A stretch of DNA of 64,000 nucleotides from an uncultured Eubacteriales bacterium (lineage in GTDB: Bacteria > Bacillota > Clostridia > Oscillospirales > Acutalibacteraceae), in the NCBI GenBank assembly GCA_951801675.1, contig CATONX010000003.1:1-64000 (forward strand). The letters run 5' to 3'. The notes beneath the pieces were generated by a model. The model was not told the DNA's origin, searched no databases, and was given only the letters and a program-made list of their open reading frames with translations. The translations under genes were made by a program, and so were the position numbers. Of this stretch, positions 9,135 through 18,341 are shown piece after piece. Numbering within the stretch: position 1 is the first letter of the stretch; every line of letters begins with the position of its first letter.

Positions 9135-10184
9135 ATGGAGCAGAAAACGCCGAAGGTCAGCGTCGTTGTGCCCATGTACCGCTGTGAGGATACCCTGGAG
9201 CGCTGTGTGGACTCGGTTCTTACCCAGACCTGCCCGGACTTCGAGCTGCTGCTTATCAACGACGGGTCGCCGGACCGGGCTCCTGGAATTGCCGCCGAGT
9301 ATGTGCAAAAGGACCCCCGGGTGCGCCTGCTTTCCCAGGAGAACCGTGGGGTCAGTGCCGCGCGCAACGCGGGCATCGACGCGGCGAAGGGGAAATACCT
9401 TCTCTTTGTGGACGCGGATGACCGGCTGTGCAAGGACGCGGTGGAAACCCTGCTTTCCGCCGCCAAGGGCGGGGCCCAGGTGATACACTTTGCCTACATC
9501 CGGCAAAAAGGGGCGCTGTCTCAGGTGGTACCGTCCCCGGTGAATACCGAAGGGGTGCTTGGACGGGAGGACATCCGTCAAACCGTGCTGCCCCTGCTTC
9601 TCTCCGGCTGGAGCCTCAATGCCTGCTGGAACAATTTTTATGAGACCCGGCTTTTACAGGAAAACGGCATCCGGTTCCCGGAGGGAATGGCGCTCGACGA
9701 GGATTTTGCTTTTGTCTGCGACGTGTTCGCAGCTGCTTCCTCCGCCCAGTTTCTGCAAAAGCCCCTGTATCGCTACCTGCTCAATCCCAAAAGCGCGGTG
9801 CGGCGTATGGACGAGCGGCATATCCGTGCGTCGATGGACATCCAGTTCGGCCTCTTTGACAAGCTGTATGACTGGGATGTGGATACGCCCCAAAACCGGC
9901 AGCTGGTATGGGAGAAGCTGGTGCGGGCGGCGCTGATTTTGCTCGACGGGGTGGCGGTCAACGACCGCAATCCCGACCGTAAGTCTCTCTTTTGGGCAGT
10001 GGCACTGGACGGACGGGTGCAGGATGCCCTTCACCACGCCGAGCGCTTGCCCGGCACGGGGATTTACCGTAAACAGGCAAAATTGTTGCAGAAGGGTCGA
10101 ATCGGCGCGGCCTATGCACTGGTGCGCGGCGTCATCGGGGCAAAGGGCGCAAGAGATTGGATTGCCCAGCGAATTGGAAAATAA
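9135..10184 (+). CDS. Glycosyltransferase family 2
   Basis: VSVVVPMYRCEDTLERCVDSVLTQTCPDFELLLINDGSPD ... ENRGVSAARNAGIDAAKGKYLLFVDADD. Confidence 0.93.
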   Translation: MEQKTPKVSVVVPMYRCEDTLERCVDSVLTQTCPDFELLLINDGSPDRAPGIAAEYVQKDPRVRLLSQENRGVSAARNAGIDAAKGKYLLFVDADDRLCKDAVETLLSAAKGGAQVIHFAYIRQKGALSQVVPSPVNTEGVLGREDIRQTVLPLLLSGWSLNACWNNFYETRLLQENGIRFPEGMALDEDFAFVCDVFAAASSAQFLQKPLYRYLLNPKSAVRRMDERHIRASMDIQFGLFDKLYDWDVDTPQNRQLVWEKLVRAALILLDGVAVNDRNPDRKSLFWAVALDGRVQDALHHAERLPGTGIYRKQAKLLQKGRIGAAYALVRGVIGAKGARDWIAQRIGK

Positions 10185-10232
10185 TTCGGTTATCGTTTAT
10201 AGAATATTCATATATCAACCAGGTTTTATGAC

Positions 10233-10261
10233 TTGTTTTGTTCACTTTGTCATGCTATAAT
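10233..10261 (+). promoter_or_regulatory. Candidate sigma-A promoter
   Basis: TTGTTT - 17 nt - TATAAT upstream of the 10317 CDS. Confidence 0.5.
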
Positions 10262-10316
10262 GCCGTAGTAATCCCACGGGGAGAATGAAAAACGCGTTCA
10301 AGGAGGAAAAAACAAT

Positions 10317-11231
10317 ATGAAAAAAGTAATCACATTGCTGTGCGTCCTTGCAATGGCCACCGCAGTTTTAACGGCATGTAATACAGAATCAGGCGGTTCC
10401 GGAACGGATGGCTCCGGTCTCAACAGCGCCGCATCCAATGTGTCTGGCACCGGGGACGGCTCGGGAACGGGTGACGGCACGGCCTCGAACGGCCAGGACA
10501 ACTCCAATGGCAACGGCGGCGGTATTCTCGGCGGCGGAGAGATCTCCGGCGAAATCATCGTAGCCCCTGAGGATAAGGATCAGCCGGTCATCGGCCCGAC
10601 CATCGAGCGGGTGCTGGCGGTTTCCACCCTGTATGTGGCGGTGGATAACGACTACATCTATTACATCAACGACAGCGACGAGCACATTTACCGGGTCAAG
10701 CACGACGGCTCGGGCGAGCAGAAGCTGACCGACGATAAGGTGAGCTGGATGCGGCTTACCGAAAACGGCAAGCTGGATTACGCCACCAACATCGAGTCCG
10801 GCGGCGCTTACTATACCATGAATACCGACGGCACCGGCAAGGTGGACAACAACCGCCAGCTGATCGACTATTATGTGGACGACGTCAAGGGCCCGGACGG
10901 CATGGTGTATTACTTTATGACCGAGTTTGAACAGGGCGCCACCAAGTCGGGCATTTACAAGAGAAGCGCGGGCGCGGACGAATCCACGGGTACCCTTGTT
11001 TTCGAGGGCAACATTCACTCCTTCTGCATTGTGGACAATTACATTGTCGCATCCCTCAACCGCAGCCAGTCCCAGGCGCTCTTCCGCATCAACCTGGACG
11101 GCTCCAATGCAAAGAAGATCACCGAGTATAACGGCGTTTCCCCGGTGTTAAACGGTGACTATGTCTACTTTGTCAACCAGAGCGACGGATACACCATTTA
11201 CCGCATGAACAAGGCTGCCATCGAGAAATAA
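10317..11231 (+). CDS. Lipoprotein with DUF5050-like beta-propeller repeats
   Basis: Lipobox AVLTAC; low-complexity GSG linker; repeats such as YVAVDNDYIYYINDSDEHIYRVKHDGSGEQKLTDD. Confidence 0.8.
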   Translation: MKKVITLLCVLAMATAVLTACNTESGGSGTDGSGLNSAASNVSGTGDGSGTGDGTASNGQDNSNGNGGGILGGGEISGEIIVAPEDKDQPVIGPTIERVLAVSTLYVAVDNDYIYYINDSDEHIYRVKHDGSGEQKLTDDKVSWMRLTENGKLDYATNIESGGAYYTMNTDGTGKVDNNRQLIDYYVDDVKGPDGMVYYFMTEFEQGATKSGIYKRSAGADESTGTLVFEGNIHSFCIVDNYIVASLNRSQSQALFRINLDGSNAKKITEYNGVSPVLNGDYVYFVNQSDGYTIYRMNKAAIEK

Positions 11232-11244
11232 GAAAACAACGACG

Positions 11245-11279
11245 AAGGCCCGCTGCCAAAAAACAGCGGGCCTTTTTTT
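11245..11279 (+). terminator. Rho-independent terminator
   Basis: AAGGCCCGCTGCCAAAAAACAGCGGGCCTTTTTTT. Confidence 0.9.
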
Positions 11280-11331
11280 GCCGGCGGGAATGAAAATCGG
11301 AAAATTCGGGACAAACAGCGCAGACAGATGC

Positions 11332-12444
11332 TCACGGCTGGATGAAAGCGGTTTTGCAGCCCGGCAAATGCCGCGTCTGGGCGAAGTACCGGCGGTTTGC
11401 AAGGCAGGCATCGGAATCCGGCTTGCAGGCGGCGGCCTTTTCGTTGTAGGCACAGGCGGTTTGGTAATCCCCAAGCCGGTCAAAGCAGACGCAAAGCTGC
11501 AAATAGGGAATGTAATCGTAGCAGTCGGGCTGGACGAAGCCGCCCGACGCGTCGTTGCGGGTCCGGCTGGCAGCAAGGATATACCAGAAAATGGCCGTCT
11601 GGTAGCGTTCCCGGTCCAGAAAATGCTTGCCGATGTCACAGCAAAGCTCGGCCCGGGGCTCGTCGTAGGCAAAGCTGCGAAGAAGGGCCTGCAGAGCTGC
11701 GTCCGGCTTTCCAAGAGCGTAGTGGCACAGAGAAAGCTGCTTGCAGCCTTCGATCTGGTTTTCCACCCAACCCTGGTCTTCGTCGAGGAACCTGGTCAGC
11801 CTCTCGGCGGCTTCCTCGTACCGCCCATGGTAGAGAAGCTCCCGGGCAAAATAGAACTGCTGGCGTGGATCCAGGGAAACGCCTTCTTGGACCAGCTTTT
11901 CAAAGATGCGCAGGTTTCGGTCCGGGTCGCTGGGCCGGGTCTTTTGATGGGTAACGGCAATGTCGGAATAGAGCAGGCTGCCGCTGGGGGGAATGACCTC
12001 ATGGACCGCTCCTTCCCACCGGTATCCGGCATGGTTGCGCAGCAGCCGCTCCCGGTAATAAGAAAAGGTGGGCTTGCCCGCTTGGTCAAACCCGGTGTGG
12101 TACTTCATCATCACCACGTCGGTCTGCGGGGAGAGGGTCTCCTTAAGCGTGAGAAAGGCGTCCCGGTCGGCGGGCAGCAGGACGTCGTCGGCGTCCAGCC
12201 ACATGCAGTACTCCATGGTCGCCTTGGAGAAGGAAAAGTTGCGGGCGGCGGCAAAGTCGTCAACCCAGGGGAATTCGTACACGTTCTCGGTAAATTCCCG
12301 GGCGATTTCCCGGGTACGATCGGTGGAGCCGGTGTCCACGATGACGATTTCATCGGCCACCGGTTTGGCGCTTTCCAGGCAGCGGGCCAGAACGTCTTCC
12401 TCGTTTTTGACGATCATGCATAAGCTGACGGTAATCATCGGCAA
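11332..12444 (-). CDS. Glycosyltransferase family 2 with TPR-like C-terminus
   Basis: ITVSLCMIVKNEEDVLARCLESAKPVADEIVIVDTGSTDRTREIA; C-terminal helical repeats. Confidence 0.9.
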   Translation of the reverse strand: MPMITVSLCMIVKNEEDVLARCLESAKPVADEIVIVDTGSTDRTREIAREFTENVYEFPWVDDFAAARNFSFSKATMEYCMWLDADDVLLPADRDAFLTLKETLSPQTDVVMMKYHTGFDQAGKPTFSYYRERLLRNHAGYRWEGAVHEVIPPSGSLLYSDIAVTHQKTRPSDPDRNLRIFEKLVQEGVSLDPRQQFYFARELLYHGRYEEAAERLTRFLDEDQGWVENQIEGCKQLSLCHYALGKPDAALQALLRSFAYDEPRAELCCDIGKHFLDRERYQTAIFWYILAASRTRNDASGGFVQPDCYDYIPYLQLCVCFDRLGDYQTACAYNEKAAACKPDSDACLANRRYFAQTRHLPGCKTAFIQP

Positions 12445-12663
12445 GCCTCCCTAATGTGGCGGGGATGGATGCCGGGCGGGATGAGCGCCCGGCGGGGTTC
12501 CTTTCAGTCTATGCAAAACAGGGAAGATGGGTGCTTATTTGATGAAAAAATCAAGGAAACGGACAGAGAAAACGCCGTCCTGCAAAGAAATCCTTGCAGC
12601 CGCGCAGGGCGCATCCTTGAAACCGAAAGAAGTTATTTATTCGCTACAAAAACTTCAGGAGAA

Positions 12664-12710
12664 AAAGAAAGGCAGGGACGGTTTTTTAAAACCGTTCCTG
12701 CCTTTCTTTT
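12664..12710. terminator. Rho-independent terminator
   Basis: AAAGAAAGGCAGGGACGGTTTTTTAAAACCGTTCCTGCCTTTCTTT. Confidence 0.85.
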
Positions 12711-12716
12711 TGTATG

Positions 12717-14165
12717 CTAGCTGTTTTGCTCCGCCAGCTCCTGAGGCTGTGACTCCAAAGCGGCGTCTCTTTCCTGTTCGAGCTGGATGCGCCGTCCCAG
12801 TTTCTTCATCTCCGGAACGATGAACAAAAATACAATGACCGCAGACCCGATGTCCGCCACCGGCCCGGCATAGAGCACCCCGTCGAGCCCGAAGAACAAG
12901 GGGAGAATCAAGAGCAGCGGGATCAAGAGCAGCAGCTGGCGCAGCATAGAAAGAACCGATGCTTTGAGCGGCTGCCCGGTGGCCTGAAAATAGTTGGTGG
13001 ACACGATCTGAAAGCCCGCGCAGAAAATTCCGCCCAGGAAAATCCGCATACAGCGCACGGCAAAGACATTGAAGGAGTCGCTGCCGCCGCCGAAGAGCTG
13101 CAAAATCAGATGCGGGCAGGTCTGGCAGAAAACCCATCCCGCCAGAATGGCGATGGTGGAGGACACTACCGCCAGCAGATAGGTTCTGCGGATACGCACA
13201 TTGTGCTGTGCCCCATAGTTAAAGCCCAGGATGGGTTGGGACCCGACACCGATGCCGATACAAACCGAGCCTAGAATCATGGCGATCTTCATGACGATCC
13301 CCATAGCGCTCAGCGCCACCTCGCCGCCTACCTCGCTTAAGTTCCCGTAATAAACCAGGGAATTGTTCATGACTACCTGCATGATGCAGGCTACCACCTG
13401 GGTAATGCCGGCGGAAGCGCCAAGCGTCACGGTTTTCCCTACCACCCGGCCCACCGGCTTCATCGCCTGGCGGTCAAACCGCATGTGTCCCCGCTTCCAG
13501 AAGTAAACAAGCAGGATGACGGCGGAGAGAATCTGGGAGGTAATGGTGGCCAGCGCCGCCCCCTTTACGCCCCAACCCAGGGTAAAGATGTAGATGGGAT
13601 CCAAAATGGTGTTGAGCACCGCGCCGATTAAAATGCCGTACATGGACAGGCGGGGACTGCCGTCGGTGCGGGCCATGTTGGAAAGGGAGACGCCGAGAAT
13701 GCTGAACGGGACGCCCAGCAGAATGATGGAGGTATAGTCCTTCGCATAAGGCATTACCGCCCCGGTGGCGCCGAATAAAGATAGAAGCGGCTCCAGGAAA
13801 ATAAGCCCCAGCGCCATGATCCCTACTCCCACGATCACCGACAAAGTCAGCAGATTGTTTAGCGTGAGCTTTGCTTCGCCGTCCTGCTTTTCGCCCAGCT
13901 TGATGGCGGCGTAGGCGCTGCCGCCCGAGCCGATCAGGGTGGCGAAGGCCATGACGATGGTCATCACCGGGAAGGCCACCGTGGTCGCGGCGTTCCCTAG
14001 GTAACCGACTCCCTGGCCGATGAAGATCTGGTCAACGATGTTATAAATCGAGTTCACCAGACAGGATATGATAGACGGCACCGAAAAGGAAAACAGAAGC
14101 TTTCCCACCGGCTGGTATCCCAAAGGATTCCCTTTTTGCGCGACTGCGGTGTTATTCATGGGCAT
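12717..14165 (-). CDS. MATE family efflux transporter
   Basis: ~480 aa, 12-TM-like; PVGKLLFSFSVPSIISCLVNSIYNIVDQIFIGQGVG; internal start MPMNNTAVAQKG preferred over the ORF-track start at 14180. Confidence 0.92.
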   Translation of the reverse strand: MPMNNTAVAQKGNPLGYQPVGKLLFSFSVPSIISCLVNSIYNIVDQIFIGQGVGYLGNAATTVAFPVMTIVMAFATLIGSGGSAYAAIKLGEKQDGEAKLTLNNLLTLSVIVGVGIMALGLIFLEPLLSLFGATGAVMPYAKDYTSIILLGVPFSILGVSLSNMARTDGSPRLSMYGILIGAVLNTILDPIYIFTLGWGVKGAALATITSQILSAVILLVYFWKRGHMRFDRQAMKPVGRVVGKTVTLGASAGITQVVACIMQVVMNNSLVYYGNLSEVGGEVALSAMGIVMKIAMILGSVCIGIGVGSQPILGFNYGAQHNVRIRRTYLLAVVSSTIAILAGWVFCQTCPHLILQLFGGGSDSFNVFAVRCMRIFLGGIFCAGFQIVSTNYFQATGQPLKASVLSMLRQLLLLIPLLLILPLFFGLDGVLYAGPVADIGSAVIVFLFIVPEMKKLGRRIQLEQERDAALESQPQELAEQNS

Positions 14166-14625
14166 GCTCCTCCTGACCATAGATATAGTTGTAAGCGTTT
14201 CCCGCCATTTTCCCCAGCAGCCGCTGGGCTTCGTCGGCCTCCTGCTCGGTCATGCCGGCGGTCAAGATCCGGTTCCATTTTTGCCGGGTCTCGTAAAGAT
14301 TCTCCACAGTCGGACGTGCCTCCGGTGTGGTGTACAGATGCCGGATGCGCCGGTCGGCCTCATCCACCTGACAGCGGATGAGAGAAAGCTCCTCCAGCTT
14401 CTGGATCGCCCGGGTCACCGTCCCTTTGTCGTAATACCCGGTCTTCGCCAGGTCGTACATGCTGATGCCTTCGTTTTCATAAATGCGCAGCAAAAAAAAC
14501 TGCTGGCCGCACCCGATCTGGTGACGGGCTAGCTCCCGGTCGTAATACCGGTTGCCCAGGCGATAGATGATGGACGTAAATTTCGTAAAAAAGTAGGTGG
14601 ACGAAGGCATACGGAATTCCTCCAA
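14152..14625 (-). CDS. MarR family transcriptional regulator
   Basis: ISMYDLAKTGYYDKGTVTRAIQKLEELSLIRCQVDEADRRIRHLYTT; overlaps the MATE gene start. Confidence 0.88.
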   Translation of the reverse strand: MEEFRMPSSTYFFTKFTSIIYRLGNRYYDRELARHQIGCGQQFFLLRIYENEGISMYDLAKTGYYDKGTVTRAIQKLEELSLIRCQVDEADRRIRHLYTTPEARPTVENLYETRQKWNRILTAGMTEQEADEAQRLLGKMAGNAYNYIYGQEEHAHE

Positions 14626-14744
14626 TCAATTGAGCAATCAACTATTTAGAGTATAACGCCAGATGGTTGAGCTGTCAACTATTGTGAAAAAAGTAACAGC
14701 CCCGCGTGGCTGGACGCCGCCGCGGAGCTGTTGAAGCATCCTTC

Positions 14745-15062
14745 TTATGCGTTTTCGAGCAGCTGCAAAATCGCGCTTTTGGGACGGACCCCGACACTGG
14801 AAGCCACGGTTTCGCCGTTTTTGAGCACCACCAAGGTGGGAATGCTCATAACGCCGAACCGGTCCGCCAGCCCCGGCTGCTCGTCGATGTTGACCTTGCA
14901 GACCTTCAGTCCCGGCCGCCCCTCCTCGGCGATTTCGTCCACCGTAGGGGAGAGCATCTGACAGGGGACGCACCAGGCCGCCCAGAAGTCAATGAGTACC
15001 GTTTCCTTGGCCTGTAACACTTCTTTGTCGAAATTGGCTGTCGTCAGTTCCAAAACTGCCAT
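14745..15062 (-). CDS. trxA: Thioredoxin (variant active site WCVPC)
   Basis: MAVLELTTANFDKEVLQAKETVLIDFWAAWCVPCQML...GVMSIPTLVVLKNGE. Confidence 0.92.
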   Translation of the reverse strand: MAVLELTTANFDKEVLQAKETVLIDFWAAWCVPCQMLSPTVDEIAEEGRPGLKVCKVNIDEQPGLADRFGVMSIPTLVVLKNGETVASSVGVRPKSAILQLLENA

Positions 15063-15201
15063 ACAAAAAACCTCCTGATTTTCATTTACTAGAGTGGGAT
15101 GGGGAATAAGCGCCGTTTAAATGAACCGAAGCCGTTTACCTAGACACCGTCGAGCTGTTTTACGGGGAACCGGTTGCTCTCGTCAGCGAAACATCACCCG
15201 G

Positions 15202-15645
15202 TCAGGCGCAGGGAGGAGCTGTCCCGCCGTCCTCCCGGTGAAAAATTCGCCGGTCGATATGGCCGATGGTGATTTCTTCGAGCGTTTCTCTGCACCTGGC
15301 GTCCAGCCTTGCGAAAATGTCGTCCATGATTCCCCCCATGCCCGAAGCCACCAGACATTTCTTATCGGCGTCTCCGCTGTGCCACGAGGCGCTGACAAAG
15401 GAAAGATCCAGCGCGTCGGCCACCTGCCGCAGGGTAACGCCGTCCGGGGAAAGGAGAAATTGATAGCCCCCGTCCGCTCCTTCCTTGGTGTGTACCAGCC
15501 CCGCCTTTTTTAGCCGGGCCATCACCCGCCTTACCCGGGCGGGATGAGTGCAGATGTTTTGCGCCAAGGTCTCGCTGGACAGGGTGGACGCTTTGTGGTT
15601 GAGAAAGACCAGGGCGTGGACCGCCACGCAGAAATCGCTGTTCAC
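15202..15645 (-). CDS. Rrf2 family transcriptional regulator
   Basis: MNSDFCVAVHALVFLNHKASTLSSETLAQNICTHPARVRRVMARLKKAGLVHTKEGADGGYQFLLSPDGVTLRQV. Confidence 0.9.
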   Translation of the reverse strand: MNSDFCVAVHALVFLNHKASTLSSETLAQNICTHPARVRRVMARLKKAGLVHTKEGADGGYQFLLSPDGVTLRQVADALDLSFVSASWHSGDADKKCLVASGMGGIMDDIFARLDARCRETLEEITIGHIDRRIFHREDGGTAPPCA

Positions 15646-15734
15646 AAAAGGACCTCCTTGGAGTTCGGTTCGCCGTCTTTGTCTCCTTCCTGCAGCGCCG
15701 AAGGAGACAAGCAGGAACTGTAAAGATATTGAGT

Positions 15735-15779
15735 ACAGTTTCTATCTGTAATTATATAAGTAACAGATTGGCTTGTCAA
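15735..15779 (-). promoter_or_regulatory. Promoter of the Rrf2 gene with overlapping dyad (candidate operator)
   Basis: Minus strand TTGACA - 17 nt - TATAAT (15774-15779 / 15751-15756); imperfect 25-bp dyad ATCTGTAATTATATAAGTAACAGAT at 15744-15768; second ACAG-n7-CTGT dyad at 15735-15749. Confidence 0.7.
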
Positions 15780-15957
15780 GAGGAAATTTTCATACATCCG
15801 CAGGGAGAGAAATTGGTATTTTGCTGGAAAAAAGCTTTACGAAGAATGGCCAAATAGAGTATAATACATTTATCTATACAAAGCCGGCCCCGCCATTGGA
15901 AGGACACACAGGGGTTGGATGGATAAAACCGGAAAGACAGAAACGGAGGGCGAATCG

Positions 15958-17262
15958 ATGGGTATTATCAAAGCTGCAATCCATGCCGTGGGCGGCGCGC
16001 TGGCCGACCAGTGGCTGGAGGTTCTCGAACCGGATGAAATGGACGATTCCACCGTCTTTACCCGCGGGGTCACGGTGCGCAAGAACGACAAGCGGGGGCA
16101 AAACCGCAAGGGTACGGCGGACACCGTTTCCAACGGCTCCATTGTGCACGTCTATCCCAACCAGTTCATGCTGCTGGTGGACGGGGGCAAGGTGGTGGAT
16201 TTCACCGCCGAGGAAGGCTATTACCAGGTGGACAATTCCTCCATGCCTTCCTTGTTCAGCGGCTCGTTTGGGGACGCGCTCAAGGATTCCTTTGACCGCA
16301 TCCGCTTCGGCGGCGTCAACCCCACCGCGCAGAAGGTCTATTACATCAACCTGCAGGAGATCAAGGGCATCCGGTTTGGTACCCGTTCGCCCATCAATTA
16401 CTTTGACACCTTCTATAACGCGGAGCTTTTCCTGCGGGCCCACGGCACCTATTCCGTCAAAATCACCGATCCGCTTCGATTTTACGCCGAGGCTATCCCC
16501 CGCAACAAGGACCGGGTGAAGATCGACGACATCAACGAGCAGTATCTCGCCGAATTTTTGGAGGCCCTCCAGTCCGCCATCAACCAGATGTCGGTGGACG
16601 GGGTGCGCATTTCCTTTGTTTCCTCTAAAGGGCGGGAGCTGAGCAAATACATGTCCGCCATTCTCGACGAGGACTGGAACCGGATGCGCGGAATGGAAAT
16701 TCAGTCGGTGGGCATCGCCAGCATTTCCTATGACGAGGAGTCTCAGAAGCTTATCAACATGCGAAACCAGGGCGCCATGCTGGGCGACCCTACTGTGCGG
16801 GAAGGTTATGTCCAGGGTTCCATTGCCCGAGGTCTGGAAGCCGCCGGCTCCAATGCCAACGGAAGCATGGCGGGCTTTATGGGCATGGGTGTGGGCATGC
16901 AGGGAGCCGGCGGCTTTATGGGCGCCGCGTCCCAGACGAACCTGCAGCAGATGCAGGCCCAGCAGGCCGCACAGCAGGCGGCCAAGGAAACGGCGGTCAA
17001 CGGATGGACCTGCTCCTGCGGGGCGAAAAACACGGGAAAATTCTGTTCCCAGTGCGGCAAGCCGAAGCCGGAGCGGGACGAATGGGTATGCGCCTGCGGC
17101 GTGAAAAACACAGGAAAATTCTGTTCGGAATGCGGCAAACCCCGCCCGATGAGCGGGAAATTCCGCTGTGATAAATGCGGCTATGAGCCGGACCCCAGCA
17201 AACCGCTCCCTAAGTTCTGCCCGGAATGCGGCGACCCCTTCAATGAGGAAGACCGGGCGTAA
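15958..17262 (+). CDS. SPFH/band-7 domain protein with C-terminal zinc ribbons (YdjI-like)
   Basis: MGIIKAAIHAVGGALADQWLEVLEPDEM...; C-terminal CSCGAKNTGKFCSQCGKPKP, CACGVKNTGKFCSECGKPRP, CDKCGYEPD...CPECG; ORF-track start 15919 is upstream. Confidence 0.88.
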   Translation: MGIIKAAIHAVGGALADQWLEVLEPDEMDDSTVFTRGVTVRKNDKRGQNRKGTADTVSNGSIVHVYPNQFMLLVDGGKVVDFTAEEGYYQVDNSSMPSLFSGSFGDALKDSFDRIRFGGVNPTAQKVYYINLQEIKGIRFGTRSPINYFDTFYNAELFLRAHGTYSVKITDPLRFYAEAIPRNKDRVKIDDINEQYLAEFLEALQSAINQMSVDGVRISFVSSKGRELSKYMSAILDEDWNRMRGMEIQSVGIASISYDEESQKLINMRNQGAMLGDPTVREGYVQGSIARGLEAAGSNANGSMAGFMGMGVGMQGAGGFMGAASQTNLQQMQAQQAAQQAAKETAVNGWTCSCGAKNTGKFCSQCGKPKPERDEWVCACGVKNTGKFCSECGKPRPMSGKFRCDKCGYEPDPSKPLPKFCPECGDPFNEEDRA

Positions 17263-17297
17263 CCATTCGTCATTTGGCTCCATAAGGAGGATCATTC

Positions 17298-18341
17298 ATG
17301 CCATCGGTTACCTATAAATGCCCCAACTGCGATGCGCCTCTTTTGTTTACGCCCGGTACCCAGGGCTTCTACTGTGACTTCTGCAAAAGCGCCTTTACCA
17401 AAGAGGAGCTGGACAGCAAGGCGGGCACCGAGACCCAGTCGGAAACCACCGCCCCAAAGGAAGAAGGGGGCCACGCGGTCTGCTATTCCTGCCCCAGCTG
17501 CGGCGCCCAGATCGTCACCGATGAAACCACCGCCGCAACCACTTGCTACTACTGCCACAATCCCGTCATCCTGTCGGGAAGGCTTCAGGGGGAGATGGAG
17601 CCGGACCTGGTGATTCCCTTTTCCATTGAAAGGGAAGAGGCCCAGGAGAGCTTCTCCAAGTGGCTCAAAAAGAAATGGTTCATTCCCACTGCGTTTCGGC
17701 AGGAGAGCCGGGTGGAGGAGCTTCGCGGCGTTTACTTCCCTTACTGGCTGGCGGACTGCAAGGTAGAAGGCGAGCTTCATGCCAACGCCACCAAGGTGAG
17801 CAGCTGGCGGGCGGGGGATTACGTGTATACGAAAACCCAGCGTTTCGCGGTGCGCCGGGCGGGATCGGTGCTGTTTGACAATCTGGTGAAAAACGCGCTC
17901 CAAAAGGCCAACCGGCAGCTGATCGAAGGGGTCCAGCCCTTTGAGATCGGAAAAACGCAGGTGTTTTCCCTGCCGTATCTCGCCGGGTTTCAGGCACAGG
18001 CGCGGGACATTGACGCCGCGCAGGTGATGCCCGAGATTGAAAGTGAAGCCAGGGAAGGGGCGCAGGCTTTGATGCGGGACACCATCGTGGGATATACCAC
18101 GGTGCAGACCGTGTCCAATTCCCTGCACCTGACCGATTCGCGTATGCGTTACGCGCTGTTCCCGGTCTGGACCTTGACCTATCGCAGCGCAAAAGGGGAA
18201 CTTTATTACTATGCCCTCAACGGGCAGACGGGAAATGTGTGCGGCAAGCTGCCGATTTCCTATGCAAAGCTGGGCATTCTCCTGGCCGCGGTGGCGGTAC
18301 CGGTGTTTCTGCTCGGGCTGTTGGGAGGGCTTTGGCTATGA
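17298..18341 (+). CDS. TFIIB-type zinc-ribbon membrane protein (YdjG-like)
   Basis: YKCPNCDAPLLFTPGTQGFYCDFC, CPSCGAQIVTDETTAATTCYYCHNPVI; C-terminal TM. Confidence 0.85.
   Translation: MPSVTYKCPNCDAPLLFTPGTQGFYCDFCKSAFTKEELDSKAGTETQSETTAPKEEGGHAVCYSCPSCGAQIVTDETTAATTCYYCHNPVILSGRLQGEMEPDLVIPFSIEREEAQESFSKWLKKKWFIPTAFRQESRVEELRGVYFPYWLADCKVEGELHANATKVSSWRAGDYVYTKTQRFAVRRAGSVLFDNLVKNALQKANRQLIEGVQPFEIGKTQVFSLPYLAGFQAQARDIDAAQVMPEIESEAREGAQALMRDTIVGYTTVQTVSNSLHLTDSRMRYALFPVWTLTYRSAKGELYYYALNGQTGNVCGKLPISYAKLGILLAAVAVPVFLLGLLGGLWL

Noticed and set aside
11278-12423. 381-aa plus-strand ORF opposite the GT2-TPR gene
   Set aside because: Shadow ORF; the minus strand carries the recognisable glycosyltransferase.
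12454-12720. Basic 60-88 aa plus-strand ORFs (MKKSRKRTEKTPSCKEILAAAQ...)
   Set aside because: 3' half is the MATE-gene terminator hairpin and there is no strong SD; kept as unsupported although a real peptide cannot be excluded.
15874-17295. 473-aa minus-strand ORF opposite the SPFH gene
   Set aside because: Antisense shadow ORF in GC-rich coding DNA; low-complexity repeats mirror the zinc-ribbon codons; the plus-strand product has clear homology.
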